Shown here in pieces: positions 52,621 through 60,666 of a stretch of DNA of 64,000 bases. The stretch covers positions 40,696-104,695 of the forward strand of contig DASYRM010000187.1 of the NCBI GenBank assembly GCA_036004405.1, read 5' to 3'. Positions within the stretch are counted from its first letter, which is position 1. Each line of letters starts with the position of its first letter. Source of the stretch: DASYRM01 sp036004405. GTDB taxonomy: Bacteria; Acidobacteriota; Vicinamibacteria; Vicinamibacterales; UBA2999. A program made the position numbers and the translations under genes. The notes beneath the pieces were generated by a model that did not search any database, was not told the origin of the DNA, and was given only the letters and a program-made list of their open reading frames with translations.

Positions 52621-53859
52621 CTAGGCGGCCGCGCGCGACAGTTCGCGGGCCCACTTGAGGGCTTCGGAGTAGACGGTGGCCGGCGAGTCCTCGTTCAGGC
52701 CGAGCGCGCGTGCCTTCTCGAGCGCCTCGTCCCAGTTGCCGTTCTCGTAGGCGATGACCACGTCGAGGATCTGCCGCGGCACGTTGCTGCCGCCAAGCAG
52801 CGCCGTCTTGACGTCGGCCGGCAGCGGCAGGTCGGCAATCGCCTCCTCCAGCGGACGATCGAGAATGGCATCGAGCAGCGAGCAGAGCCCGAGCAGGAAC
52901 ATTTCCGAGTCGGCCACGCGGCCGCCAAGCTTCTCGCCGAGCAGCTCGCAGCAGCGCGCGCGCAGCAGCGACACGGTGGCCAGCTCCGACGTCCCGCCCG
53001 AGGTGAGGCCGGCAATCGACCACACCGACACCCACTTCCGGATCGGCGCGATACCGATCATGACCAGCGCCTGGCGGATCGACGTGACCTCGGAGCGCAG
53101 CCCGAAGGCCGCCGAGTTGACGCAGCGCAGCACGCGGTAGCTGAGCGAGACGTCGTGCTTGACGATCTCCTCGATTTCGCGCACGCCGACGTTGGGCTGG
53201 CGCAGCGCCGCGAGCAGCTGCATGTAGGCCAGCTTGCGCTGCGGCAGCGCGGTCGACTTGCAGGTGATCGGCCGGCAGAAGTAGTAGCCCTGGAAGAGTG
53301 CGAAGCCCGCCGCCTTGGCATCCTTGAACGCGTCGGCCGATTCCACCTTCTCGGCAATCACCTTGGCGGCGTTGCCGGCGGAGAACCGCTTCACGAGCGT
53401 GGCCGCCGCCGCGGAGGACATGCTGCGGACGTCGATCTTCAGGAACTTGACGAACGGCAGCAGCCGCTCGGACTCGGGATCGGAGATGAAGTCGAGCGCG
53501 AGCCGGTAGCCGGCATCGTGCAGCTGGTGGCACGCGGTCACGACCTCTTCATCCACCTGCAGCCCGCGCCGCAGCTGGATGACGGTCTTGCCCGGGGGCA
53601 GGAGCGTCGCCGCCTGGCCGACCAGCAGGTCGCGAGTGAAGTTGAGGAAGGCCGGCTTGCCCTCGGCCAGCGTGTCGAGGCCGAGCCCGAGGACCACGTC
53701 GGTCAAGCCTCGTGCACCGGCGGCGTCGGCGGTCTCGCCCTGGGCCCCCGAAGAGGCTTCCCGGTGGAGGAGCTCGTACCCGAAGACCTTCCCCGTTGCG
53801 TCGAGGATCGGCTGACGGCTCACGAATACGGTTTCTGGAGCGTCTACATCGATCTGCAT
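52621..53859 (-). CDS. EAL-HDOD domain protein, second of two
   Basis: A 412-residue paralogue of the gene at 51329 with the same order of domains. Here the EAL half reads YELLHR, LALDFISD and LKIDV and lacks the second Asp of the DDF motif, so enzymatic activity is less likely. The HDOD half is well conserved (RVLRCVNSAAFGL, PIRKWVSVW). The frame extends upstream to 53928, but those residues come from a translated palindromic repeat, so I start at the ATG at 53859. Tandem duplication of the two genes is the simplest explanation. Confidence 0.88.
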   Translation of the reverse strand: MQIDVDAPETVFVSRQPILDATGKVFGYELLHREASSGAQGETADAAGARGLTDVVLGLGLDTLAEGKPAFLNFTRDLLVGQAATLLPPGKTVIQLRRGLQVDEEVVTACHQLHDAGYRLALDFISDPESERLLPFVKFLKIDVRSMSSAAAATLVKRFSAGNAAKVIAEKVESADAFKDAKAAGFALFQGYYFCRPITCKSTALPQRKLAYMQLLAALRQPNVGVREIEEIVKHDVSLSYRVLRCVNSAAFGLRSEVTSIRQALVMIGIAPIRKWVSVWSIAGLTSGGTSELATVSLLRARCCELLGEKLGGRVADSEMFLLGLCSLLDAILDRPLEEAIADLPLPADVKTALLGGSNVPRQILDVVIAYENGNWDEALEKARALGLNEDSPATVYSEALKWARELSRAAA

Positions 53860-53899
53860 GCCTCGCACGGAATCGGCCCGGGCGAGGCGATCTTGAGTC

Positions 53900-53985
53900 G
53901 TAGGGGCCACCTTTAGGTGGCCCGTCAACGAGGTGGCCCGTCAACTGGGTGGCCCGTCAACGGGCCGCCTGAAGGCGGCCCCTAC
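53900..53985. repeat. Palindromic repeat family A, cluster 4
   Basis: One GGCCACC...GGTGGCC unit in reverse orientation, two half units GGTGGCCCGTCAA, and one full GGCCGCCTGAAGGCGGCC followed by CCTAC. Both stem variants of the family sit side by side. It lies between the EAL-HDOD and response regulator genes. Confidence 0.85.
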
Positions 53986-53988
53986 GGT

Positions 53989-54408
53989 TCAGGGTTCGAC
54001 GGGCTTCGAGGCCGCATACGCGGCGCGGAGGTGCTCCAGCAGGTCCGCCATGGCGAACGGCTTCTGCAGGATCGTGCTGCTGATGTCGAGATGTGCAGCT
54101 TCGGCAACCGCCTGGTCGTAGTAGCCCGACATGAACACGATCGGGATGTTCGGCGACCGGGCGTGAATCTGATGCGCCGTTTCGAAGCCGTTCTGGTTCG
54201 GCAGCATGACGTCGCTCAGCAGCAGGTCCACGTGGCGCCCATCCTCGAGGTCGAGCGCCTCTTCGCCCGAGGCTGCGGCCACGACCTCGAAGCCGTTCGC
54301 CCGCAGGGCGCGAGCGATCAGTTCGCGGACCGGGTCGTCGTCCTCGACGAGCAGGACCACGGGGCGTGTTGGCGGCGCAAGGGGCAGCGTGGCTGCAGAC
54401 ACGATCAA
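53989..54408 (-). CDS. Single-domain response regulator
   Basis: A 139-residue protein, all receiver: VLLVEDDDPVRE gives the acidic pocket, Asp66 in LLSDVMLP is the phosphorylation site, and Lys in ILQKPF (about residue 115) completes it. No output domain is present. The start TTG at 54408 overlaps the stop of the upstream gene; the GTG at 54402 is an alternative. A CheY-like role within the local phosphorelay is likely. Confidence 0.85.
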   Translation of the reverse strand: MIVSAATLPLAPPTRPVVLLVEDDDPVRELIARALRANGFEVVAAASGEEALDLEDGRHVDLLLSDVMLPNQNGFETAHQIHARSPNIPIVFMSGYYDQAVAEAAHLDISSTILQKPFAMADLLEHLRAAYAASKPVEP

Positions 54409-54842
54409 CGACGGGCAGCCATGAGCTGATGCTCGAGGCGTTCGCGCAGCGCGATCACCGAGGGCGTCACATCGGCGCCCCGGCGACCGAGCAGCTGGTA
54501 GCCCATGTCCCTCAGGAGCAGGGACAGGACGTCAGCTGCGTGCTGCACCACCTCGATCTCGCCTGCGGTGTGCAGGATGCTTCGGTCCGCTCCGTCAGTG
54601 AACTTCTCGGCTAATGCGGCTAACTCCTGCACCGAGGCAAATGCGTGATGCTCCGCGCCGGCGTGTGCAATCGCGTGAAAACGTCGCGCAAGGTCACCCC
54701 GGTCGACCCCAGGTTGCTGTCCCCGGCGGGCCGCGGTGAGGGACGCCTCGATCACGCTCAGTTCGGCCAGAGCGCAGTCGATCTGCTGAAGCGTTTCCTT
54801 GTCCGCCGAAGCTTTAGCGGAGGCGGAGGCCCGGCTGCTCAT
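54405..54842 (-). CDS. Degenerate CheA-type Hpt domain protein
   Basis: A 145-residue helical protein. DLARRFHAIAHAGAEHHAF then ASVQELAALAEKF follows the layout of a CheA P1/Hpt domain, but the usual H-S-I-K-G core is replaced by H-A-G-A-E. Whether it can accept phosphate is doubtful. The N-terminal SASAKASADKE is encoded by a palindromic repeat. Its ATG overlaps the stop of the hybrid kinase at 54839 and its own stop overlaps the response regulator start, so it is translated as part of that unit. Confidence 0.6.
   Translation of the reverse strand: MSSRASASAKASADKETLQQIDCALAELSVIEASLTAARRGQQPGVDRGDLARRFHAIAHAGAEHHAFASVQELAALAEKFTDGADRSILHTAGEIEVVQHAADVLSLLLRDMGYQLLGRRGADVTPSVIALRERLEHQLMAARR
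54802..54827. repeat. Palindrome inside the degenerate Hpt gene
   Basis: TCCGCC (54802-54807) and GGCGGA (54822-54827) flank GAAGCTTTAGC. In the reading frame it encodes part of SASAKASADKE. The low-complexity peptide and dyad suggest a small mobile palindrome that entered the coding sequence in frame. Confidence 0.45.
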
Positions 54843-57265
54843 GGCACCGTCACCCGGGCGACGATGTCGTCAAGCACCCGGCACAGCTTGCCGACCTCGC
54901 GCTGGAGCTCCGGGATGGCGGCCCGCGCCGCCGCCACGTCGCCGGCCTCGGCCGTCTTCTCGAGCGCGCGTGCGACCTCGAAGGGCCGGCCCTGTGTGAA
55001 GTTGCCGATCGATCCCTTGAGCGCGTGCGCGGCCGACGCCATGCCCGGGCCGTTGCCGGCCGCGGCCGCGGTCTGCAGCGCGTCCAGCATCTCGGGCGAA
55101 TGGGTGACGAACAGGCGGCTGATGTCGGCCAGCAGTTCCGGGTCGCCGCCGATGCGGGCGGTGATTTCGGCCTCGTCCACCCCGACCTCTGCTTCGAGGC
55201 TCCGCACCACCGGGCGACGCGCCTTGGCCGCCACCGCCGCGCGCAGCGTGTCGGGGCGAATCGGCTTGGCCAGGTAGTCGTCCATGCCCGCGGCGGCGCA
55301 GCGATCGCGGTCGCCTTCCATGGCGTTGGCCGTGAGGGCAATCACGGGCGTGGTGTTGCCGGCGGCGCGAATCCGCCGCGTCGCCTCGTAGCCGTCCATG
55401 ACCGGCATCTGGCAATCCATCAGGATCAGGTCGTGCTCGTCCTCGGAGGCCATCCGCACGGCCTCGCCCCCGTCCACGGCTACCTTCACCACGGCGCCCA
55501 CGCTCTTCAGCACCGCCAGCGCAAACTGCCGGTTCACGGGGTTGTCTTCGACGAGCAGCACGCGGGCGCCGCGCGCCCGGCTCATGTCGGCAGACGCCTG
55601 CGGCGGCACCGGCGGCGCCATCCGCTGCTCCTGACTCATGGCAGGCACTTCGACGTCGAACCAGAAGCGCGACCCCTGGCCCGGCTGGCTCGACACCTGG
55701 ATCGTGCCGCCCATCAGATCGATCAGCTTGCGGCAGATCGACAGCCCCAACCCGGAGCCGTTGGCGCGCCTGGTGGCGGCGCCTTCGAGCTGCGTGAACT
55801 GTTCGAACAGGCGCGGGATCTGCTCGGCGGGAATGCCGATGCCGGTATCGGCCACGCTGCACTGCAGGCGCACGCGATCGCGGGCCGCCGCCACGACGGT
55901 GACGCCGATCGCGACCCGGCCGGCGTCCGTGAACTTGACGGCGTTGCCGGCAAGATTCAGCAGCACCTGCCGCAGCCGGCCGCCGTCGGCGAGCACGCGC
56001 GCGGGCAGGTCGGCGCCGCAGCTGCTCTCGACCTGCAGCCCCTTGTCGGCGGCGAGCGGCCGCAGCAGGCCGACGACGTCGTCCACCAGGGCGCGCACGT
56101 CGGTCCACTCCGGCACCAGGTCCAGCTTGCCGGCCTCGATCTTCGACAGGTCGAGGATGTCGTTGATGATCGTGAGAAGCGCCTGCGCCGAGCCGAGCGC
56201 CACGTTCACGCGCTTGCGCTGCTGGTCGGTCAACGAGTCCTCGAGCAGCAGTTCGAGCATCCCCGTCACCCCGTTCATCGGCGTGCGGATCTCGTGGCTC
56301 ATGCTGGCGAGAAACTCCGATTTCAGCCGCGAGCCCTCGACAGCCTGCTCGCGCGCCTCGATGAGCGCCTGCTCGGCGGCGTGACGGTCGCTCACGTCGC
56401 GCAGGATGCCGGTGAAGAAGCGCTGATGGCCGACGCGCCCCTCGCCGCACGAGAGCTCGAGCGCGATTTCGCGTCCGTCCTTGCGCAGCCCGGCGACGCG
56501 CGCCGCGGTCACCGACACCTGGTAGCGGCCGGCACGGACGCCGTCGAACGCGGCCTCGTGCCGCGGCCGATCACGCTCGGGCGCCAGCATCGAGAGCGGC
56601 TCCCCTACGACTTCCTCCGGCGTGTAGCCGAACAGCCGCTCGATGGCAGGGTTGGCGAACAGCACGCGGCCGTTGTCGTCCACGGTCACGATGGCGTCGG
56701 TGGCGGTGTCGGCCAGCAGACGGTACTGCGCCTCGCCAATCGCCAGCGCCTCGTGCGCCTCGGCCAGCGTGGTCGCGTGCCGGCGGAACGACACCAGGCG
56801 CACCACCTGGCGCGCCACGCGCTGCAGCGCCGCCAGCTGCGCCGGGCGCAGCGCCCGCGGCTTGCGGTCCGACAGGCACAGCGCGCCCACGGCCAGGCAG
56901 CCGTCGAGCACGAGCGGCAGCGCCACATAGAAGCGCAGATTGGGGTCGGCTTCGAGCGCGGGATGCAGCGCAAAGCGGGGATCGGCGCGGACGTCGTCCA
57001 GGACCATCGGCTCGGCGGTGGCAATCGACTCGGCGCACAGCACCGACGAGCGCGGCAGCTCGCGCGCCACCTGCCCCACCCAGGCCTTCACCCACCAGCG
57101 GGTTTCGTCCACGAAGGCGATGCAGGCGTGCGGCGATTCGGCAATCACCGACGCCACCGCCACCAGGTCGTCGAAGTCGGCTTCCGGCTTGGTGTCGATG
57201 ATCGCGCACGAGCGCAGCGCCTCGAGCCGATCGGCTTCGCGTTCCAGGGTGACCGCCGGGCTCAT
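54839..57265 (-). CDS. Hybrid histidine kinase (GAF-PAS-HisKA-HATPase-REC-Hpt)
   Basis: An 808-residue multi-step kinase. A GAF domain (about 15-160, starting RLEALRSCAIIDTKPEADFD) and a PAS domain (about 175-300) precede His324 in SMSHEIRTPMNG. The ATPase part has NLAGNAVKFT, DTGIGIP and GSGLGLSI. A receiver (about 570-690) has LILMDCQMPVMDG. The C-terminal Hpt (about 710-800) has SAAHALKGSIGNF. All steps of a His-Asp-His relay are in one chain. Its ATG overlaps the stop of the neighbouring kinase and its stop overlaps the degenerate Hpt gene. Confidence 0.93.
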   Translation of the reverse strand: MSPAVTLEREADRLEALRSCAIIDTKPEADFDDLVAVASVIAESPHACIAFVDETRWWVKAWVGQVARELPRSSVLCAESIATAEPMVLDDVRADPRFALHPALEADPNLRFYVALPLVLDGCLAVGALCLSDRKPRALRPAQLAALQRVARQVVRLVSFRRHATTLAEAHEALAIGEAQYRLLADTATDAIVTVDDNGRVLFANPAIERLFGYTPEEVVGEPLSMLAPERDRPRHEAAFDGVRAGRYQVSVTAARVAGLRKDGREIALELSCGEGRVGHQRFFTGILRDVSDRHAAEQALIEAREQAVEGSRLKSEFLASMSHEIRTPMNGVTGMLELLLEDSLTDQQRKRVNVALGSAQALLTIINDILDLSKIEAGKLDLVPEWTDVRALVDDVVGLLRPLAADKGLQVESSCGADLPARVLADGGRLRQVLLNLAGNAVKFTDAGRVAIGVTVVAAARDRVRLQCSVADTGIGIPAEQIPRLFEQFTQLEGAATRRANGSGLGLSICRKLIDLMGGTIQVSSQPGQGSRFWFDVEVPAMSQEQRMAPPVPPQASADMSRARGARVLLVEDNPVNRQFALAVLKSVGAVVKVAVDGGEAVRMASEDEHDLILMDCQMPVMDGYEATRRIRAAGNTTPVIALTANAMEGDRDRCAAAGMDDYLAKPIRPDTLRAAVAAKARRPVVRSLEAEVGVDEAEITARIGGDPELLADISRLFVTHSPEMLDALQTAAAAGNGPGMASAAHALKGSIGNFTQGRPFEVARALEKTAEAGDVAAARAAIPELQREVGKLCRVLDDIVARVTVP

Positions 57266-58845
57266 TGCAGCACCACCGCCGAGGTCGGACCAGCCGCGCG
57301 GCTACCTGGCGCGGCGTCCAGCACTTCTCGCACCTTCTTGGCGAGCTGGTTGCCGGTGAACGGCTTCTGCAGGAACGACGGCGCCGCGCCGTCCACGCCG
57401 TGGCGTGCCACGGCGTCGGCGCTGTAACCGCTCACGAGCAGCACGCGGATCGTGGGGTGGACCGTCCGGATGCGCGTGGCCAGCTCGGGGCCGCTCAGCT
57501 CGGGCATCACGACGTCGCTCACCAGCAGGTCGATGCTGTCCTCGGTGGTGGCGATCGTCAGCGCGTCCTGGCAGGTCGCGGCCTCGAGCACGCGGTAGCC
57601 GCGCGACTTCAGCATGCTGACGGTGATGAGCCGTACCTGCGCCTCGTCTTCGACGACGAGCAGCGTCTCCGCGCCGCGGCCGTCGAGCTGAGGGCCGCTG
57701 GCCGGCGCCGACGCCGGGCAGCCGTCGCGAGCCTCCGGCAGGCGGATGGTGAAACGCGCGCCGCCCTCGGCGAGGTTGACCGCGGCAATGGTGCCGCCCG
57801 CCTGGTGCACGATGGCGTGCACGGTGGCGAGGCCGAGGCCGGTGCCGCGATCCGACTTGGTCGTGAAGAACGGTTCGAACAGGTGCGGCATCGCCTCGGC
57901 AGGAATGCCGGTACCGGAGTCGCTGACCGTGAGGGTGACGTAGCGGCCCGGCGGCACCGACACCCGGGTGGCCGCGCGCGCGTCGAGCTCTTCGCGCGCG
58001 GTCTCGATGCGCAGGCAGCCGCCGCGCGGCATCGCGTCGCGCGCGTTGAGCGCGAGGTTGACCAGCACCTGACCGAGCTGACCCTGATCGATGCGTACGA
58101 ACGCCGGCGTGTCGAGGAGCGCCGCGTCCAACCGGATGTCCTCGCCGATGACGCGACGCAGCATGCGCCCGATGTCTTCGATGACGGGATTGAGATCGAG
58201 CACGGACGCGTTGAGCACGCTCTTGCGCCCGAACGACAGAAGCTGCGACGTGAGATGGGCGGCTTTGGCCGCGGCGCTCGTGATCTGGTCGATGGCGGCC
58301 TTGCGCTCGTCGGCCGACACCGACGACAGCGCCTCGCACCAGCCGTTGATGACGGTGAGGAGGTTGTTGAAGTCGTGGGCAACGCCGCCGGCCAGCCGGC
58401 CCATGGCGTCCATCTTCTGAGCCTGCCGCAACTGCTCCTCGAGCTGCGTCTGCTCGCTCATGTCGCGCAGGATCCAGGTGAACTGCGGGCCGTCCTCGCC
58501 GTCGAACTGCGAGACGGACAGGTCGAGCGGGAAGCGCGTGCCGTCGCGCCGCAGGCCAACCACCTTGCGCGCGCGACCGAAGCGGGGACCGCCGACCACC
58601 AGGTACGGCGACAGGTGATCGTCGCGCCGCGTGTCTTCGGGCCGGGGCATCAGCCGATCGGCACGGCCGCCCACGATGTCGGCTGCGGACCAGCCGAACA
58701 TGCGTTCGGCGGCACGGTTGAACGAGCGGACGATGCCGTGACGGTCGAGGCTCACGATGGCCTCGCCGGCTGTGTCCAGAATCGCCTGCGTGAATCCCGC
58801 AAGCGCCTGGGCTGTCGCGGTGGCGGTTCTAGTGGGCGTCGACAT
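57262..58845 (-). CDS. PAS histidine kinase with C-terminal receiver
   Basis: A 527-residue kinase. A PAS domain (about 15-135) precedes an HWE/HisKA_4-like phosphoacceptor, His157 in GGVAHDFNNLL. The ATPase domain (about 255-375) has NLALNARDAMPRGG, DSGTGIP and GTGLGLATVHAI. A receiver (about 395-510) has LLVSDVVMPELSGPE as its phospho-Asp site. It is in the class of NtrB-like hybrid kinases. The ATG overlaps the stop of the small DHp gene by 17 bases, and its stop overlaps the next kinase (ATGA). Confidence 0.92.
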   Translation of the reverse strand: MSTPTRTATATAQALAGFTQAILDTAGEAIVSLDRHGIVRSFNRAAERMFGWSAADIVGGRADRLMPRPEDTRRDDHLSPYLVVGGPRFGRARKVVGLRRDGTRFPLDLSVSQFDGEDGPQFTWILRDMSEQTQLEEQLRQAQKMDAMGRLAGGVAHDFNNLLTVINGWCEALSSVSADERKAAIDQITSAAAKAAHLTSQLLSFGRKSVLNASVLDLNPVIEDIGRMLRRVIGEDIRLDAALLDTPAFVRIDQGQLGQVLVNLALNARDAMPRGGCLRIETAREELDARAATRVSVPPGRYVTLTVSDSGTGIPAEAMPHLFEPFFTTKSDRGTGLGLATVHAIVHQAGGTIAAVNLAEGGARFTIRLPEARDGCPASAPASGPQLDGRGAETLLVVEDEAQVRLITVSMLKSRGYRVLEAATCQDALTIATTEDSIDLLVSDVVMPELSGPELATRIRTVHPTIRVLLVSGYSADAVARHGVDGAAPSFLQKPFTGNQLAKKVREVLDAAPGSRAAGPTSAVVLQ

Positions 58846-59095
58846 CCGCGGAATTGGTCAGGGCGGCATGGTCGTGGACAGCGTGGGCATGGGCCACCGC
58901 GAGCTCGCGCATACGCACGGCCAGCTCGCTGGCCCGATCGGTGGCGTCGAGAATCGCGGCCAGATCGGCGTGCGCACGGCTGCCCGGCTCGAGCTGCATC
59001 GCCAGCAGCTCGCAGTGCCCTCCGATCACGAACAGCTGGTTGTTGAACTCGTGCACCAGCTGCCGGACCTTTCTCGCGTGTTCCTCGGCGTCCAT
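58829..59095 (-). CDS. Stand-alone DHp-like phosphoacceptor protein
   Basis: An 88-residue helical protein. VRQLVHEFNNQLFVIGGHCE matches the HisKA helix of the neighbouring kinase (GGVAHDFNNLLTVINGWCE) with His15 in the phosphoacceptor place. A second helix (DLAAILDATDRASELAVRM) could complete the four-helix dimer. There is no ATPase or receiver domain, so it cannot autophosphorylate. It may be a phosphotransfer intermediate, a receiver-binding competitor or a decoy. The ATG at 59095 avoids the upstream repeat. It overlaps the kinase gene by 17 bases. Confidence 0.7.
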   Translation of the reverse strand: MDAEEHARKVRQLVHEFNNQLFVIGGHCELLAMQLEPGSRAHADLAAILDATDRASELAVRMRELAVAHAHAVHDHAALTNSADVDAH

Positions 59096-59193
59096 CGTTC
59101 TTGGCACTTCAGAAAATCGGCTACGGTCCCAGAGTCTTGAAGGGCCAGAATCTTGCACGGGAAGCAAGCCTTCGGCTGGTCCTTCAAGACTCT

Positions 59194-59279
59194 CGCCCGC
59201 CCGGAGAGCGGGCAATTGAACACTGCCCTAGCGAGGCGGAGCCCAAGTGCTCGTCGGTCCGAGGCGTAGCCTCGCTAGC
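59194..59279. repeat. Dispersed palindromic element B, copy 4
   Basis: GCCCGCCCGGAGAGCGGGC followed by AATTGAACACTGCCC, then TAGCGAGGCGGAGCC and further on GAGGCGTAGCCTCGCTAG. It contains the stop codon of the REC-zinc gene at 59275 and separates it from the small DHp gene. Confidence 0.75.
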
Positions 59280-59880
59280 CCTTGAAACCGTCCTCTTCGA
59301 GCCACTGCGCGGCGCACACCGGGCAGGCGCCGTGGCTGAAACGGACCCCGGTGCTCGAGGCTAGGAAATTCTCCAGGTCGTGCCAGTGCTCGCCCGACTG
59401 GATCCGCTTGCAGCGGGCACAAATGGGCAAGAGGCGCTCCAGCCGGTTGACGTGGGCCAGGGCGTCTTCGAGCTCGGCGACGCGCGTGGAGAGCGAGCGC
59501 TGGAGCTGCACGACGCGCAGCCCCACCTCCACCCGCGCCACCAGCTCCGCGGGCTCGAACGGTTTCGTCAGGTAGTCGTCGGCGCCGACGGTCAGGCCGC
59601 GGACGCGGTCGCGGACTTCGGTGCGCGAGGTGAGCAGCAGCACGTAGGGCGGCGTGCGATCGACGGTCAGCTTCACCCGCCGCAGCACGTCGAGCCCGGT
59701 CAGGTGGGGCATGTCCCAGTCGAGCACCGCGAGCGCCGGCTTCACGCGCTGGATCAGCTCCCAGGCCAGCGCGCCGTCGGGCGCCGTCACCGTGGGATGA
59801 CCCGCCTTCTCGAGCACCCGCGACACGAGCTCGCGGCCGACTGCGTCGTCGTCGGCGACGACGATAGGGGCAGCTGCCAT
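59275..59880 (-). CDS. Response regulator with C-terminal zinc-binding motif
   Basis: A 201-residue protein. Residues 1-120 form a receiver with Asp54 in AVLDWDMP and a Lys in LTKPFEP (about 104). A short coiled segment (RVAELEDALAHVNRLERL) is followed by a zinc-ribbon-like unit: LPICARCKRIQSG and later FSHGACPVCAAQW, each with a CxxC pair. This kind of C-terminal domain is known on regulators and PAS proteins of unclear output. The ATG overlaps the motB stop by one base (TGATG), so stator genes and regulator are co-translated. Confidence 0.85.
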   Translation of the reverse strand: MAAAPIVVADDDAVGRELVSRVLEKAGHPTVTAPDGALAWELIQRVKPALAVLDWDMPHLTGLDVLRRVKLTVDRTPPYVLLLTSRTEVRDRVRGLTVGADDYLTKPFEPAELVARVEVGLRVVQLQRSLSTRVAELEDALAHVNRLERLLPICARCKRIQSGEHWHDLENFLASSTGVRFSHGACPVCAAQWLEEDGFKG

Positions 59881-60641
59881 CAGGAATTCCGCACGACGAT
59901 GGAGATGCGGCGGTTGCGCGCGTCGAGCGGATCGTCGGCAATGCGCGGCCGCCGGTCGGCATAGCCGCGCACGGTGTCCACCTGGTCGGGACGAAGCCCG
60001 CTGTCCTGCATGGCGCGCCGGGCGGAGTTGGCGCGGTCGGCCGAGAGCTCCCAGTTGCCGTAGCCGTCGCGGCTGCCGAAGGGGCGCGCGTCGGTATGAC
60101 CTTCGACGGCGATGCGGTTGGGAATCTTGCCGAGCTCGCCCGCAATCACGCCAAGGAGCTGCTTCGAATCGGGGTGCAGCATGGCGCTGCCCACCTGGAA
60201 GAAGCTGTCGTTGGCGGTGTCGATGAGCTCGATGCGCAGCCCCTCGCTCGTCACCTCGATGTCCACGCGGTCTTTGATCTTCGAGAAGTCGGGCAGCTGC
60301 TCGATGGCCTCGCGCAGCCGCTGCGCCGCCTGCTCCAGTACTTCCTTGGCGACGGCGACGTCGGCGTCGTTGGGCGTCGGCGTCGGCGACGTGATGCCCT
60401 TGGGCGCGCCGGGCATGATGCCGGCGGCGCCGCCGGTGCCCCGCTCGAACACCCCGGGGTCGCGGAAGTAGCCGGCCACGCCCGCCTTCATCGGGTTGCT
60501 CTGACCGACGATCCACATGACGAGGAAGAACGCCATCATCGCGGTGACGAAGTCGGCGTAGGCCACCTTCCACGCGCCGCCGTGATGGCCTTTGTGTCCG
60601 TGGCCACCCTTCTTGACGATGATGACGGGCTGGTCTTTCAT
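59880..60641 (-). CDS. motB: Flagellar-type stator protein MotB
   Basis: A 253-residue protein with one N-terminal helix preceded by a His/Gly-rich stretch (KGGHGHKGHHGG). AWKVAYADFVTAMMAFF carries Asp30, the expected ion-binding residue, and the helix continues FLVMWIVGQSN. The C-terminal OmpA-like domain (about 140-250) has VEGHTDARPFG and LSADRANSARRAM and should bind peptidoglycan. It forms the proton- or sodium-driven stator with MotA. No flagellar rotor or hook genes are in the window, so it may serve another motility or trans-envelope machine. Confidence 0.9.
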   Translation of the reverse strand: MKDQPVIIVKKGGHGHKGHHGGAWKVAYADFVTAMMAFFLVMWIVGQSNPMKAGVAGYFRDPGVFERGTGGAAGIMPGAPKGITSPTPTPNDADVAVAKEVLEQAAQRLREAIEQLPDFSKIKDRVDIEVTSEGLRIELIDTANDSFFQVGSAMLHPDSKQLLGVIAGELGKIPNRIAVEGHTDARPFGSRDGYGNWELSADRANSARRAMQDSGLRPDQVDTVRGYADRRPRIADDPLDARNRRISIVVRNS

Positions 60642-60666
60642 GGCCTTGGGCCTTGGACCTTAGGCC

